Shown here piece by piece: positions 43,350 through 53,824 of a DNA stretch of 57,022 nucleotides (within the stretch, counting starts at the first letter, position 1; the number at the start of each line of letters is the position of its first letter). A model generated the notes under the pieces. The model was not told the origin of the DNA. It made no database searches and saw nothing but the letters and a program-made list of their open reading frames with translations. This DNA comes from Actinomyces sp. ZJ308. GTDB taxonomy: Bacteria > Actinomycetota > Actinomycetes > Actinomycetales > Actinomycetaceae. Location of the stretch: assembly GCF_011752065.1 (NCBI RefSeq), contig NZ_JAAIJY010000023.1, forward strand, positions 1-57,022, in the 5' to 3' direction. The translations under genes were made by a program, and so were the position numbers.

Positions 43350-43556
43350 TATGAGCCCCACGACCTCGGTGCCGTATGCGCTCTCCCGGGCTCCCCCTAA
43401 AGATGGACGACGCCGCAGCGCATCCCGCCCTTCGACGCATTCCGTTGCAATGGCGCCGTTTCTAGGATTTTTCACGTCAACAGGGCAGCTCGGACGCACA
43501 CGTTCCCCGGCGACCGGCTCCGCCCCCACGAGTCAGCCAACGAGAAGGGTCATGAG

Positions 43557-44465
43557 ATGACGACTCAACCCCAGCCCCCGTCCTTCAACCGGATCGTCGC
43601 TCCTGCGCCGGGCACCCCGGGTGCATCGGTCACCCCGGGCGCCCCGGCGTCGCCCGCGCCCTCAGCTCCCGGTGCAGCGGCTCCGCTGAGCGTCGTCGAG
43701 GCCCGCGGCCTGACCAAGGTCTACGGCGAGGGCGAGGCCCGGGTCGTCGCCCTGGACTCGGCGAGCCTGACGGTGGGGCGCGGCGAGTTCGTCGCCATCA
43801 TGGGCCCCTCCGGCTCGGGCAAGTCCACGCTCCTGCACTGCCTGGCCGGCCTGGACACCCCCACCTCCGGTAGCGTCCTCATCGCCGGCCAGGACCTGTC
43901 CGGCATGAAGGACAAGCAGCTCACCGCCGTGCGCCGCGACCGGCTCGGCTTCATCTTCCAGTCCTTCAACCTCCTGCCCACCCTCACCGCTGAGGAGAAC
44001 ATCCTCCTGCCCCAGCGTCTGGCCCACCGCAAGCCGGACCAGGGCTGGTACGACGCCGTCATCTCCACCCTGGGCATCGGCGACCGCCTGAGTCACCGCC
44101 CCAACGAGCTCTCCGGTGGCCAGCAGCAACGCGTGGCCGTAGCCCGGGCGCTGGTGGGCCGCCCCGAGGTCGTCTTCGCCGACGAGCCCACCGGCGCCCT
44201 GGACACCGCCTCAGCCGCCTCCCTCCTGGCGACCCTGGCCCGCATGTGCGAGCAGCTCGGCCAGACCGTCGTCATGGTCACCCACGACGAGCAGGCCGCC
44301 ACCACCACCAACCGCATCATCCGCCTGCGCGACGGGCGCATCACCGGGATCGAGGCCGTGCGCCGCCCGGCCGGCACCCGCGTGGCCTCTCCCGGCGCGC
44401 CCAGTGCACGTCACGCCGCGCCCTCCCCCGCTGCCGGCCCCGCACCCCGGACGGAGGCCCGCTGA
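43557..44465 (+). CDS. ABC transporter ATP-binding protein (MacB/LolD-type exporter)
   Basis: This is a 302-residue ATPase of the group that works with FtsX/MacB-type permeases. Walker A is GPSGSGKSTLLHCLAGLD, Q-loop FIFQSFNLLPTLT, signature ELSGGQQQRVAVARAL, Walker B VVFADEPTGALD and the switch MVTHDEQAA. An N-terminal Pro/Ala-rich stretch of about 45 residues and a similar C-terminal one flank the domain. ATG 43557 has GAGAAGGG upstream. The stop overlaps the permease start (TGATG). Substrates of such systems are often peptides or lipids; none can be named here. Confidence 0.92.
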   Translation: MTTQPQPPSFNRIVAPAPGTPGASVTPGAPASPAPSAPGAAAPLSVVEARGLTKVYGEGEARVVALDSASLTVGRGEFVAIMGPSGSGKSTLLHCLAGLDTPTSGSVLIAGQDLSGMKDKQLTAVRRDRLGFIFQSFNLLPTLTAEENILLPQRLAHRKPDQGWYDAVISTLGIGDRLSHRPNELSGGQQQRVAVARALVGRPEVVFADEPTGALDTASAASLLATLARMCEQLGQTVVMVTHDEQAATTTNRIIRLRDGRITGIEAVRRPAGTRVASPGAPSARHAAPSPAAGPAPRTEAR

Positions 44466-46951
44466 TGCCCTCGCTGCTCGATCTTCGGCGCACCGCCGCC
44501 GCCCTCGTGGCCGTGGCCATGAGCGCCGCCCTCATCGCCTTCGCCTTCATCATCTCCGACTCCTTCCGCACCCAGATGCAGACCGGCGCCCGCCTGTCCG
44601 TCGGCGACGCGAGCGTCGTCGTCGAGCGGGCCAAGGGCAGTCAGGCCCCCGGAAGCGACCTGGACGACGCCCTCCTCAACCAGGTCTCCGCTCTCGACGG
44701 AGTCGCCTCCGTGAGAGGCATCCACTGGGACGTCATCCAGCTCGACCTGCCCGAGCAGCTGCGCCATGCCGCCGGTGTCTCCGTCAGCGCGCAGGACGTC
44801 CCAGCCCTGAGCCGGTTCACCACCCTGAGCAGCGGCCGCCTACCCTCCGCCACCGGGGAGGTCGCCATCAGCACCGAGCTCGCCGAGCAGCAGGGCCTGA
44901 GCGTGGGCGACACGATCCGGCTGACCGCAGACAGCACCGGCAAGAACACTGACGCTCCGCGCAGTGCCCCCACCGTGGTCGGGATCGTCTCTGCCGGCCC
45001 CGACACCGACCTGGCCGGAATCGGAGCCGTCTACGCCACCACCGAGCAGCTCCAGGCGATGGGCGCCCGCACCAGCTACTACCAGCTCTACGTCACCGCG
45101 ACGCCGGGAACCGACGCGCAGGCCCTCACGGCGAAGGTGGAGCAGACGGTTCACGCCGTCCAGCCCGGCGCCTCGGTCCAGAGCCGGGACGACGTCGTCG
45201 CCCAGCGCTCGCAGAGCCAGCAGGGCGGGACGATGATCGCCACCGTCCTCAACATCCTGGCCCCGGTCTGCGCGGCGGTCGCCGTCATCGTCATCGCCAC
45301 GACCTTCAGCACCCTGGTGGCGCGCCAGACCCGCACGATCGGCCTCATGCGCTGCATCGGCACCACCCGCCGACAGGTGATGCTCGCCGTCCTGCGCACC
45401 GGCCTCGTCACCGGCCTGGCCGGCTCCGTCCTGGGCACGGCCGCCGGGACCGGGATCGCCGCCGCCGTGGTCTCCTCGGGGCGCTTCGCGGATCTCAAGG
45501 CGGATCAGCTCACCATCTCGCCGGTGTCGCTCGGTCTCACCGTCGCCCTGGGGACGCTGGTCACTCTCATCGCGGTTCTGCGCCCCGCCCGCAGGGCCAC
45601 ACGCATCTCACCGCTCGTGGCCCTGACCGGGCAGGTTGCGAGCACCAGGCAGGCAGGGCGCGCCAGGTTGTGGACGGCCGTCGCGGGAGTCGTCGTTGCC
45701 ATCATCGGTGCGGCCCTGGTTGCCCTCGGCGTTCAGGCATCCGACATCTACATCACCGCGGGTGGGAGCGCCGTCGTCGGCATCGGTACGATCCTGGCCC
45801 TTCCGCTGCTGGTGACCGCCATCATCGGCCTCATCGGCAGGATCAGTGGGGACAGGAGGTTCCCGGTGCTGCACCTGGCCACGCGCAACCTGGCCCGCAA
45901 CTCCGGACGGTCCGCCGCGACCGCCGCCACGCTCTTCGTCTGCGTCCTGGTGGGCTCGGGGCTCTTCGTCGGCCTGTCCTCCTTGAGCGCCTCCTTCGAC
46001 GCCATCCTCGGCCACAGCTCGCCCGTGGACGCCCGGGTCTTCGGCGTCACACCGCAGACCGATACCGCGCAGCTGACGAAGCAGGTCAAGGCGGTCGACG
46101 GCGTCAAGGACGTCACCTACGTCCCCTCCCTCGACCTGACCCAGACCGTCGACGGGCAGACCAAGGACATCAACGTCGACGTCATCGACGTAGGTGCTAT
46201 CGCCCCCGTCGTGCGCTCGACCAGCGGCCTGGAGGACCTTGATGACAGCACCCTCGTCGTGGGCGGCATCTACCAGATCCCGGACGGCTCCACGGTGACC
46301 CTGACCGGCGCTGCCGGAAGCGTGGAGCTGACGGCCCGTGTCCGGGAGGGCTGGGGCGCCGTGGTCAGCCCGGCAGTGGCTCAGCGCCTTAACGGCGACA
46401 CCCCCACCAACACCACCATGTGGGTCCGCTCCACCGGCAATTCCATGACATCCGATACCGAGCGCTCTCTCAATGCGACTGTCCGAGGGCAGACCCTGAT
46501 GGTCCAGGGAAGCGCCGCCGCGACTGAGCAGATGTCATCCATCATCACGAGGATGGCCCTCATCGTCTGCCTGGTTCTGGGCGCCGCCCTGGTCATCGCC
46601 CTGTCCGGGCTGGCCAACACCACGGACGTCTCGGTTCTCGAGCGGATTCGGGAGATCGGGGTCCTGCGCGCCACCGGCAGCTCCCGCCGGGAGATCCGCC
46701 GCCTCATCGTCACCGAGGGGACCCTCCTGGCGGCCGTGGGCGGCGGGCTGGGGCTCGTCGTCGGCTCCCTCCTCGGGACCGCGGGCACCCTCGCGGCAGC
46801 CGGCGAGATGGAGGGGATGACCGTCACCATCCCCTGGCTCGCGCTGCTCGGCACTCTTGCCGTGACCCTGGCCGTGGGCCTGCTGGCCTCGCTGCGCCCG
46901 GCCGGACGGGCCGCCTCGGTGGCGCCGGTCATGGCCCTGTCCGAGGAGTGA
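44465..46951 (+). CDS. FtsX-like ABC transporter permease
   Basis: This is an 828-residue permease with the double FtsX layout. There is an N-terminal membrane segment (ALVAVAMSAALIAFAFIISD), an extracellular MacB-like domain (about residues 30-250), and membrane blocks around 260-420 (IATTFSTLVARQTRTIGLMRCIGTTRRQV is the first FtsX signature). A second set at the C-terminus has VLERIREIGVLRATGSSRREIRRL. It is translated just after its ATPase with a one-base overlap. A response regulator and histidine kinase follow, so the exporter may be controlled by them in a Bce-like or antibiotic-response module. Confidence 0.9.
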   Translation: MPSLLDLRRTAAALVAVAMSAALIAFAFIISDSFRTQMQTGARLSVGDASVVVERAKGSQAPGSDLDDALLNQVSALDGVASVRGIHWDVIQLDLPEQLRHAAGVSVSAQDVPALSRFTTLSSGRLPSATGEVAISTELAEQQGLSVGDTIRLTADSTGKNTDAPRSAPTVVGIVSAGPDTDLAGIGAVYATTEQLQAMGARTSYYQLYVTATPGTDAQALTAKVEQTVHAVQPGASVQSRDDVVAQRSQSQQGGTMIATVLNILAPVCAAVAVIVIATTFSTLVARQTRTIGLMRCIGTTRRQVMLAVLRTGLVTGLAGSVLGTAAGTGIAAAVVSSGRFADLKADQLTISPVSLGLTVALGTLVTLIAVLRPARRATRISPLVALTGQVASTRQAGRARLWTAVAGVVVAIIGAALVALGVQASDIYITAGGSAVVGIGTILALPLLVTAIIGLIGRISGDRRFPVLHLATRNLARNSGRSAATAATLFVCVLVGSGLFVGLSSLSASFDAILGHSSPVDARVFGVTPQTDTAQLTKQVKAVDGVKDVTYVPSLDLTQTVDGQTKDINVDVIDVGAIAPVVRSTSGLEDLDDSTLVVGGIYQIPDGSTVTLTGAAGSVELTARVREGWGAVVSPAVAQRLNGDTPTNTTMWVRSTGNSMTSDTERSLNATVRGQTLMVQGSAAATEQMSSIITRMALIVCLVLGAALVIALSGLANTTDVSVLERIREIGVLRATGSSRREIRRLIVTEGTLLAAVGGGLGLVVGSLLGTAGTLAAAGEMEGMTVTIPWLALLGTLAVTLAVGLLASLRPAGRAASVAPVMALSEE

Positions 46952-46970
46952 GGCGGTGAAGAGGACCGGC

Positions 46971-47645
46971 TCAGGCCCCCTGGGTCTTGTGGACGGCGAC
47001 GACGAGCTTGAGCCGGGAGGGGACGTCGTACTTCTTCATGAGGTGGGAGACGTGGGTCTTGACCGTGGACTCGGCGATGACGAGCTGCTCGGCGATCTCG
47101 GCGTTGGAGTACCCCTCGCACAGGAGGGTCAGGACCGCCTGCTCGGCCTCGGTGACGTCGGGGGCCTGGGCCGTCTGCGGGGGTCGCAGGTGGCGGGTGA
47201 CGAGCCGGGAGGTGGCGGTCGGGGAGATCGTGGTCCCGCCGGCGCTGGCGGCGATGACGGCGCGGATGATCTCCTCGGGCGAGGCGTCCTTGAGCAGGAA
47301 GCCGTTGGCGTGCTGGGCGAGTGCGGTGACCATGGCCTCGTCGTCGTCGAAGGAGGTGAGCACGACGACGGCGGTGCGGGGCCACTGCCGGCGCACCCGG
47401 GTGAGGAGCTCCAGGCCGTCCATCTCGGGCATGCGCACGTCGGTGAGCAGCACGTCCACGCGGATCTTGTGGAGGAAGGCCAGTGCGTCGGCGGCGCGGG
47501 AGAAGGTGCTGGCGACCTCGATGCGCTCGTCCGAGCTCAGGTAGGCCCGCAGCGCGTTGAGGACGAAGGGATCGTCGTCGACGATGGCGACGCGAAGGAC
47601 CTGCGAGGCCGCAGCGGGATCATCAGTAACGTTGGGGACCGTCAT
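46971..47645 (-). CDS. NarL/LuxR-family response regulator
   Basis: This is a 224-residue response regulator. The receiver domain has VAIVDDDPFVLNAL, the phosphorylated aspartate in VLLTDVRMPEMDGLEL, VLTSFDDDE and the lysine in GFLLKDAS. The C-terminal LuxR-type helix-turn-helix is VLTLLCEGYSNAEIAEQL(V)..STVKTHVSHLMKKY. It is convergent with the ABC permease gene (19-bp gap) and divergent from the histidine kinase, 44 bp apart, with both start regions facing each other. Confidence 0.93.
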   Translation of the reverse strand: MTVPNVTDDPAAASQVLRVAIVDDDPFVLNALRAYLSSDERIEVASTFSRAADALAFLHKIRVDVLLTDVRMPEMDGLELLTRVRRQWPRTAVVVLTSFDDDEAMVTALAQHANGFLLKDASPEEIIRAVIAASAGGTTISPTATSRLVTRHLRPPQTAQAPDVTEAEQAVLTLLCEGYSNAEIAEQLVIAESTVKTHVSHLMKKYDVPSRLKLVVAVHKTQGA

Positions 47646-47689
47646 GGAAGAATATTATCCGGATCGGCTCGGGGGAAGGTGATGAGACG

Positions 47690-48973
47690 GTGCCCGCGGT
47701 TGTGGAGAGCCTGATGCAGCCCACGCGGTACACGGCGTGGCGGCCGAGCTGGCGGCTGCACCTGGCGCACGTCCTCCTGGCCGCTGTGCTGACCCTCTTC
47801 TCGATCACGAACGTACTGCCGCAGTCCACCTCCATGATCCCCTTCGATTTCCTCGGGGGGATGGCGCTGGCACTGTGCACCCGCTTCCCGTGGCCCGGGG
47901 CGGCGCTGGGAGCCGCAGTGACCTGGAGCGCCGTGGTCGTGTCGGACGAGCAGACCATCTTCCTGGGCCTCCTGCCCTGGTTGTGTGCGGCGATCCTGGT
48001 GGCGCGCGGCTTCCAGCGCATGCTCGCCTACAGCCTGGTGGTCTTCACGATCGTGCTCATGATCGCCGACGCCCAGTGGGGTGACGTGAGCTTGGGCTGG
48101 TCCGAGATGCTGCTGTGGTGGGGATTCGTCGGGGGTGCGGCTCTCACGATGGCCGAGCTCATCCGCAGCCCCCGCGAGCAGGCCGAGCGCTCTCTGCACA
48201 CCTACCGGGAGAGCATGGAGCGTCAGCGCCTCCTGGTGGTCACCGAGCTGCACGACACGGTGGTGCGCGACCTGACCCACGCGGTCATGACGGCCGAGCA
48301 GGCCCGGCTGGCGCACCCCGAGGACACGGCGCTGGCGCCCGAGCTCGATGCGATGACGGCGGCGGTGCGCGCGGCGGTGGAGCAGATGCGCCACGCGCTG
48401 CGCGCCATGAGCGACCTCCGCGGGGGCGAGCGGCTGGATATTGAGGCGACCTCCGCGCCGCGCCCCTTGGAGGAGGTCCTCGCCGACGCCGCGGCCGTCC
48501 TGGGGCAGCGCGGGGCGAGGCTGGAGGTCCAGGGGCTGGAGCTGCTCGGGATCCCGGTGATCCCGCCGGGTGTGCGGCTCCAGCTGCTGCGGGTGCTGGG
48601 CGAGCTGGTGACGAACATGTCCAAGTACACGGCCCCGCGGGGGCGGGCGCGCCTGGTCATCGAGTCCGATGGGCGCTCCCTGGAGGCGATGGCCAGCAAC
48701 GACGTCGGCGCACCGGGAACGGTGGGTGCCGTGGGGCCGGCGGGCGAGGCGTGGGCGGGCGGAGGCGTGCCGGGGGTCGGCATGTCCGGATACGGCGTCT
48801 TCTCCTCGGGGCTGGGTCTGGAGGGGGCCCGGCGCCGCGTGGAGGCCTTGGGCGGCAGTCTGAGCGTCAGCCGCAGCGAGGGCCGCTGGGCCACGATCCT
48901 CAGCGTCCCCTTCCAACCCTCAACAAGCACCGCGCCTCCGGTCAGGGGGCACCAGCAGCTCACAGCGCGGTAA
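47690..48973 (+). CDS. HisKA_3-type sensor histidine kinase
   Basis: This is a 427-residue kinase with five or six N-terminal membrane segments (about residues 20-150) and no large extracellular sensor domain. The H-box TELHDTVVRDL (His near residue 187) is that of the HisKA_3 (NarX/DesK) group. The ATPase part shows LVTNMSKYT as N-box and GLGLEGARRRVEALGGSL as G-box, with a Gly/Ala-rich insertion between. The N-box asparagine lies in a less usual context (ELVTN-MSKY rather than E-NA-KH). GTG 47690 has GGAAGG upstream. It pairs with the divergent response regulator; the neighbouring exporter is the likely target. Confidence 0.9.
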   Translation: MPAVVESLMQPTRYTAWRPSWRLHLAHVLLAAVLTLFSITNVLPQSTSMIPFDFLGGMALALCTRFPWPGAALGAAVTWSAVVVSDEQTIFLGLLPWLCAAILVARGFQRMLAYSLVVFTIVLMIADAQWGDVSLGWSEMLLWWGFVGGAALTMAELIRSPREQAERSLHTYRESMERQRLLVVTELHDTVVRDLTHAVMTAEQARLAHPEDTALAPELDAMTAAVRAAVEQMRHALRAMSDLRGGERLDIEATSAPRPLEEVLADAAAVLGQRGARLEVQGLELLGIPVIPPGVRLQLLRVLGELVTNMSKYTAPRGRARLVIESDGRSLEAMASNDVGAPGTVGAVGPAGEAWAGGGVPGVGMSGYGVFSSGLGLEGARRRVEALGGSLSVSRSEGRWATILSVPFQPSTSTAPPVRGHQQLTAR

Positions 48974-49329
48974 CCCCACCTCAAAGCCCGCCAACCATCT
49001 CCCATCGAAACGAGACCGGTCAACATGCCTCCTCCTGCCTTCGACAGCCAGACATCCGTTACATGGCACCCCACACAACGCACCCACCTGCTCCACGGGG
49101 CGGTTGCGCTCTTCCTGGCCTGCATCTGGCCCCTCCTGGGAGGGACCATGACCCCGAGCGCTCGGGGCTTGCCCCTGATCCTGGGGCCCACTCCACGACA
49201 CCCGGGGCGCACTGGCCGACGGTTAACCGCACTGCACGACCGTCTAGCTGTCGTGGAGTACCCCAAAATGCCGACCAGTGCCACCTAACCGTCGTGCAGT
49301 ACGGCCCGCCGCGCTGCTCGACGTGATCG
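48974..49329. other. Gene-free stretch with intergenic repeats
   Basis: No gene is supportable here; the 87-codon open frame at 49025-49288 has no family features and biased composition. The stretch holds several related boxes (ACTCCACGA at 49190-49198, GCACTGCACGAC at 49229-49240, GTCGTGCAGTACGG at 49291-49304), some as inverted repeats. It also contains the 52-bp repeat listed separately. Confidence 0.5.
49210..49261 (-). repeat. Dispersed 52-bp intergenic repeat, copy 1
   Basis: Read on the minus strand this stretch has TACTCCACGA, a 12-base variable part, CGTGCAGTGCGGTTAACC, and GGCCAGT. The same blocks in the same order and spacing occur on the plus strand at 52917-52968, upstream of ftsH. 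This copy lies between the kinase gene and the efflux-gene remnant. Confidence 0.6.
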
Positions 49330-49461
49330 TCAGTGCACGCCGCCCACTTCGACGAGGAGCACCCCAGCCATGATGAGGGCGATCCCAGTGATTATGGTGC
49401 GGGTCAGCGGCTCACCGAAGAGGAGCCGCGAGGCGATCGCTGTGGCAGCAGCTCCCCCACG
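49330..49461 (-). pseudogene. Remnant of a small multidrug-resistance (SMR) type efflux gene, C-terminus only
   Basis: On the minus strand the last 40 codons read AIASRLLFGEPLTRT, then ITGIALIMAGVLLVEVGG, then VH and a stop. This is the pattern of the last two membrane helices of SMR (EmrE/QacE) or related EamA transporters (LFGEP-T...GI-LI-GV-L). Upstream of residue A in AAATA the frame runs into arginine-rich sequence with no membrane segment or start. The 5' part of the gene is therefore lost. Confidence 0.55.
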
Positions 49462-49488
49462 TCGACGGGCACAGCACGCCCTTGACGG

Positions 49489-49899
49489 TCACGTGCGGTT
49501 CTCCGCGGTTCCGAGCCGCCGGCAGACCATGGAACCGAGGGCGAGTGCCGGAATGAGCATGAGCAGGGCGTTGGGTCCCCACCACAGCGGGTCGAAGTCG
49601 CGGTAGAAGGACCAGAAGGAGATCGCCATGAATCCGGCGCAGAAGGTCAGCATGAGCCCGACCGTCAGCACCAGGTCCCCGACCCTGCTGCCCGCGCGCG
49701 TCAAGTAGGCGCCGAGGAAGACGGTCAGGGCGGCGGCGACGTCGAGCGGGAAGAAGGACCAGTTCCAGGCCTGAATAACCTGGTTGGAGTAGTCCTTGAA
49801 ACGCAGGTGCTCGGGAATGAGGTTGAGGAAGACGGCCGCCCAGTAGAGCAGCAGCCCGGCATCGACCGCCACCAGCAGCTTCTTGTAGATCGGACTCAT
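49489..49899 (-). CDS. DUF5360 (YvaD-like) family membrane protein
   Basis: This is a 136-residue protein with four hydrophobic segments. FKDYSNQVIQAWNWSFFPLD in the first loop and second segment, TFCAGFMAISFWSFYRDFDP and WWGPNALLMLIPALAL match the pattern I remember for YvaD/DUF5360 proteins. Function is unknown. ATG 49899 is the only good start. It lies between folE (55 bp upstream, same strand) and the efflux remnant, in the block that separates folE from folP. Confidence 0.7.
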   Translation of the reverse strand: MSPIYKKLLVAVDAGLLLYWAAVFLNLIPEHLRFKDYSNQVIQAWNWSFFPLDVAAALTVFLGAYLTRAGSRVGDLVLTVGLMLTFCAGFMAISFWSFYRDFDPLWWGPNALLMLIPALALGSMVCRRLGTAENRT

Positions 49900-49953
49900 T
49901 CGTCCACTATTTCACCGGTACTCTCCGGTGTCGAGGCCTCGCCTCGCAGGCTC

Positions 49954-50526
49954 TCAGGACCGCCGGCCCAGGACCAGGCTCATGGCCTCGGAGCGGGTCG
50001 CGGCGTTGCGCATGATGCCGCGCACGGCGGAGGTGATGGTGTTGGATCCGGGCTTGCGCACGCCCCGCATGGACATGCACAGGTGCTCGGCCTCGACGAC
50101 GACGAGCACGCCGCGGCACTCCAGGCGCTCGACGAGCGCGTCGGCGATCTGCCGGGTGAGCCGCTCCTGGACCTGGGGGCGGCGGGCGTAGCCGTCCACG
50201 AGGCGCGCCACCTTGGACAGGCCGGTGACGCGCCCGTCGGCGCTAGGGATGTAGCCCACGTGCGCGGCCCCATGGAAGGGCAGGAGATGGTGCTCGCACA
50301 CCGAGTACATGGGGATGTCGCGCACGAGGACCATCTCCTCGTGCCCGACGTCGAAGACCCGCTCGACGTGCTCAGCCGGGTCCTGCCCGAGGCCGGAGAA
50401 CATCTCCTGGTAGGCGCGCGCCATGCGCTCGGGGGTGTCGCGCAGGCCGTCACGGTCGGGGTCCTCCCCGATGGCGACGAGCAGGTCGCGCACGGCCCGC
50501 CGCACGCCCTCGGCGTCATAGCTCAT
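49954..50526 (-). CDS. folE: GTP cyclohydrolase I
   Basis: This is a 190-residue enzyme for the first step of folate synthesis, GTP to dihydroneopterin triphosphate. It has the zinc ligands in [18 protein letters not shown] and EHLCMSMRG, the [20 protein letters not shown] helix, and the [12 protein letters not shown] end pattern. It lies 54 bp downstream of ftsH on the same strand, as in many actinobacteria, but folP no longer follows it. Confidence 0.94.
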   Translation of the reverse strand: MSYDAEGVRRAVRDLLVAIGEDPDRDGLRDTPERMARAYQEMFSGLGQDPAEHVERVFDVGHEEMVLVRDIPMYSVCEHHLLPFHGAAHVGYIPSADGRVTGLSKVARLVDGYARRPQVQERLTRQIADALVERLECRGVLVVVEAEHLCMSMRGVRKPGSNTITSAVRGIMRNAATRSEAMSLVLGRRS

Positions 50527-50580
50527 GTCCGGCCTCCACCCTTCCCCGCTCCCGCCGGGCCACCCGGGCCCGGCCAGCGC

Positions 50581-52677
<2,097 letters not shown>

Positions 52678-53099
52678 CTGCGGTAGGTCCCTTCAACATA
52701 CTGATTCTCAGACGTTAGCCGATAGCACCGCAAAGGTCCCATTGCGCTTGCTCACGTTCGCGCCGGGCGTGGCCGGGAAGAACCGGGGAGGCGGTAGGGT
52801 GCGCCGCCGCGAACGGGGCGCGGGCCGCTCTGGCCGGCACGGCGCGAGGTCCGGGGGCGCGGGCTGCTCTGGCAGGTACTGCAGGAGGCCTGGGGTCTAC
52901 TGGCTGGGACATGGGTGTACTCCACGAGGTCCGGACCCCCGTGCAGTGCGGTCAACCCCTGGCCAGTAGGACCCGAGCCTCATGCAGTAGGCGCCCGGGC
53001 ACGGCCGGCAGCGCACCACCGCATCCCCACGCAATCCCCGCACAGGAAGTGCTCTAGCGACGCTTGCCGCAGCACCCTCTTAACTTATAACTTAAGTGC
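52678..53099. other. Gene-free stretch upstream of ftsH
   Basis: This 422-bp stretch between divergent genes holds no supportable gene. It contains the 52-bp repeat copy at 52917-52968 and further short related boxes (TACTGCAGG at 52878, TGCAGTAGG at 52984). At its right end is an AT-rich patch, CTTAACTTATAACTTAAG (53079-53096), whose outer halves are inverted repeats. The patch probably carries the promoter and operator of the HTH gene that starts at 53100. Confidence 0.5.
52917..52968 (+). repeat. Dispersed 52-bp intergenic repeat, copy 2
   Basis: GTACTCCACGA, 12 variable bases, CGTGCAGTGCGGTCAACC and GGCCAGTA align without gaps to the minus strand of 49210-49261. Only the inner spacer and a few bases differ. 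It lies upstream of ftsH. Confidence 0.6.
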
Positions 53100-53690
53100 G
53101 TGACCACGATTCAGGAGGCTCGACACAGCCTGGGCGTCGCGCAGAGTGAACTCGCCAGACGCCTGGGGGTATCCGTGGCCTCCGTGTCTCAGACCGAGAC
53201 TCGGGAAGCGCGAGGCGACATCACCTTACGCACGCGCGCCCGCTACCTTGACGCCCTCGGCCTGCAGGATCTCGGGATCGTGACACCGCGCATCGTCAAC
53301 GAGACAGAACACACCCTTACCCTCAGCCCCGACATCACCTCCATTGATGCCGACAGCGCCGCTGCAACCAGTCGTTCACGTCGTCGAAGTCTCATGCTCC
53401 ACCGTCTCGTCGACGCCTCTGTCAACTGGTCGGCGACGGAGTGGCGCTCGCAGGTTGCCGACGGAATCGCACGTAACGAGTCCTCAACCCGAGGAACACT
53501 GCACCGATCAAGTCTCGAGCGATGGAGATCATGGCTTGAGTCGGGAGACATCAGGACCATGCGTGAACGCATGTGCGCCGACGACGAAGACGGCTGCCGG
53601 CTTCGCGAGGTCTCACCTATGGCGGGTTTCCTCAGCACACCCCAGCGACAAGCAGTGATCCGCTGGGAGAGGGACCACTATGCGACGTGA
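53100..53690 (+). CDS. XRE-type HTH protein, antitoxin-like
   Basis: This is a 196-residue protein with an N-terminal Cro/C1-type helix-turn-helix (SLGVAQSELARRLGVSVASV, then SQTETREARGDITLRT). The wording resembles the mobile-mystery-protein-A/antitoxin group. The C-terminal half (LERWRSWLESGDIRTMRERM, then LREVSPMAGFLSTPQRQAVI) has the SP-AG-L-R-I pattern seen in many HTH antitoxins. No toxin partner follows: only an 18-codon open frame starts at the expected overlap. GTG 53100 is preceded by TATAAC-like sequence only 9 bases upstream and no ribosome-binding site, so a leaderless mRNA is likely. Codon choice and GC are lower than average, suggesting transfer. Confidence 0.75.
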   Translation: MTTIQEARHSLGVAQSELARRLGVSVASVSQTETREARGDITLRTRARYLDALGLQDLGIVTPRIVNETEHTLTLSPDITSIDADSAAATSRSRRRSLMLHRLVDASVNWSATEWRSQVADGIARNESSTRGTLHRSSLERWRSWLESGDIRTMRERMCADDEDGCRLREVSPMAGFLSTPQRQAVIRWERDHYAT

Positions 53691-53824
53691 GCCGGAGAGC
53701 TCTCCCCTTCGAGCAGCTTCACGGGTTTGCGATTGATGGCATCGACGACTCAACCGCCTCCGCCTCCCCCTGCGGACGCGCCTTAAGGCCCGAGGAGTGA
53801 GGCCCAGGGGGCAGTCCGTGACCT

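Noticed and set aside
49025-49288. 87-codon ORF after the histidine kinase
   Set aside because: It has no ribosome-binding site and no family pattern, and it overlaps the dispersed repeat.
53691-53824. Toxin gene following the HTH gene
   Set aside because: The only overlapping frame is 18 codons, and a second short frame shows no toxin motif.
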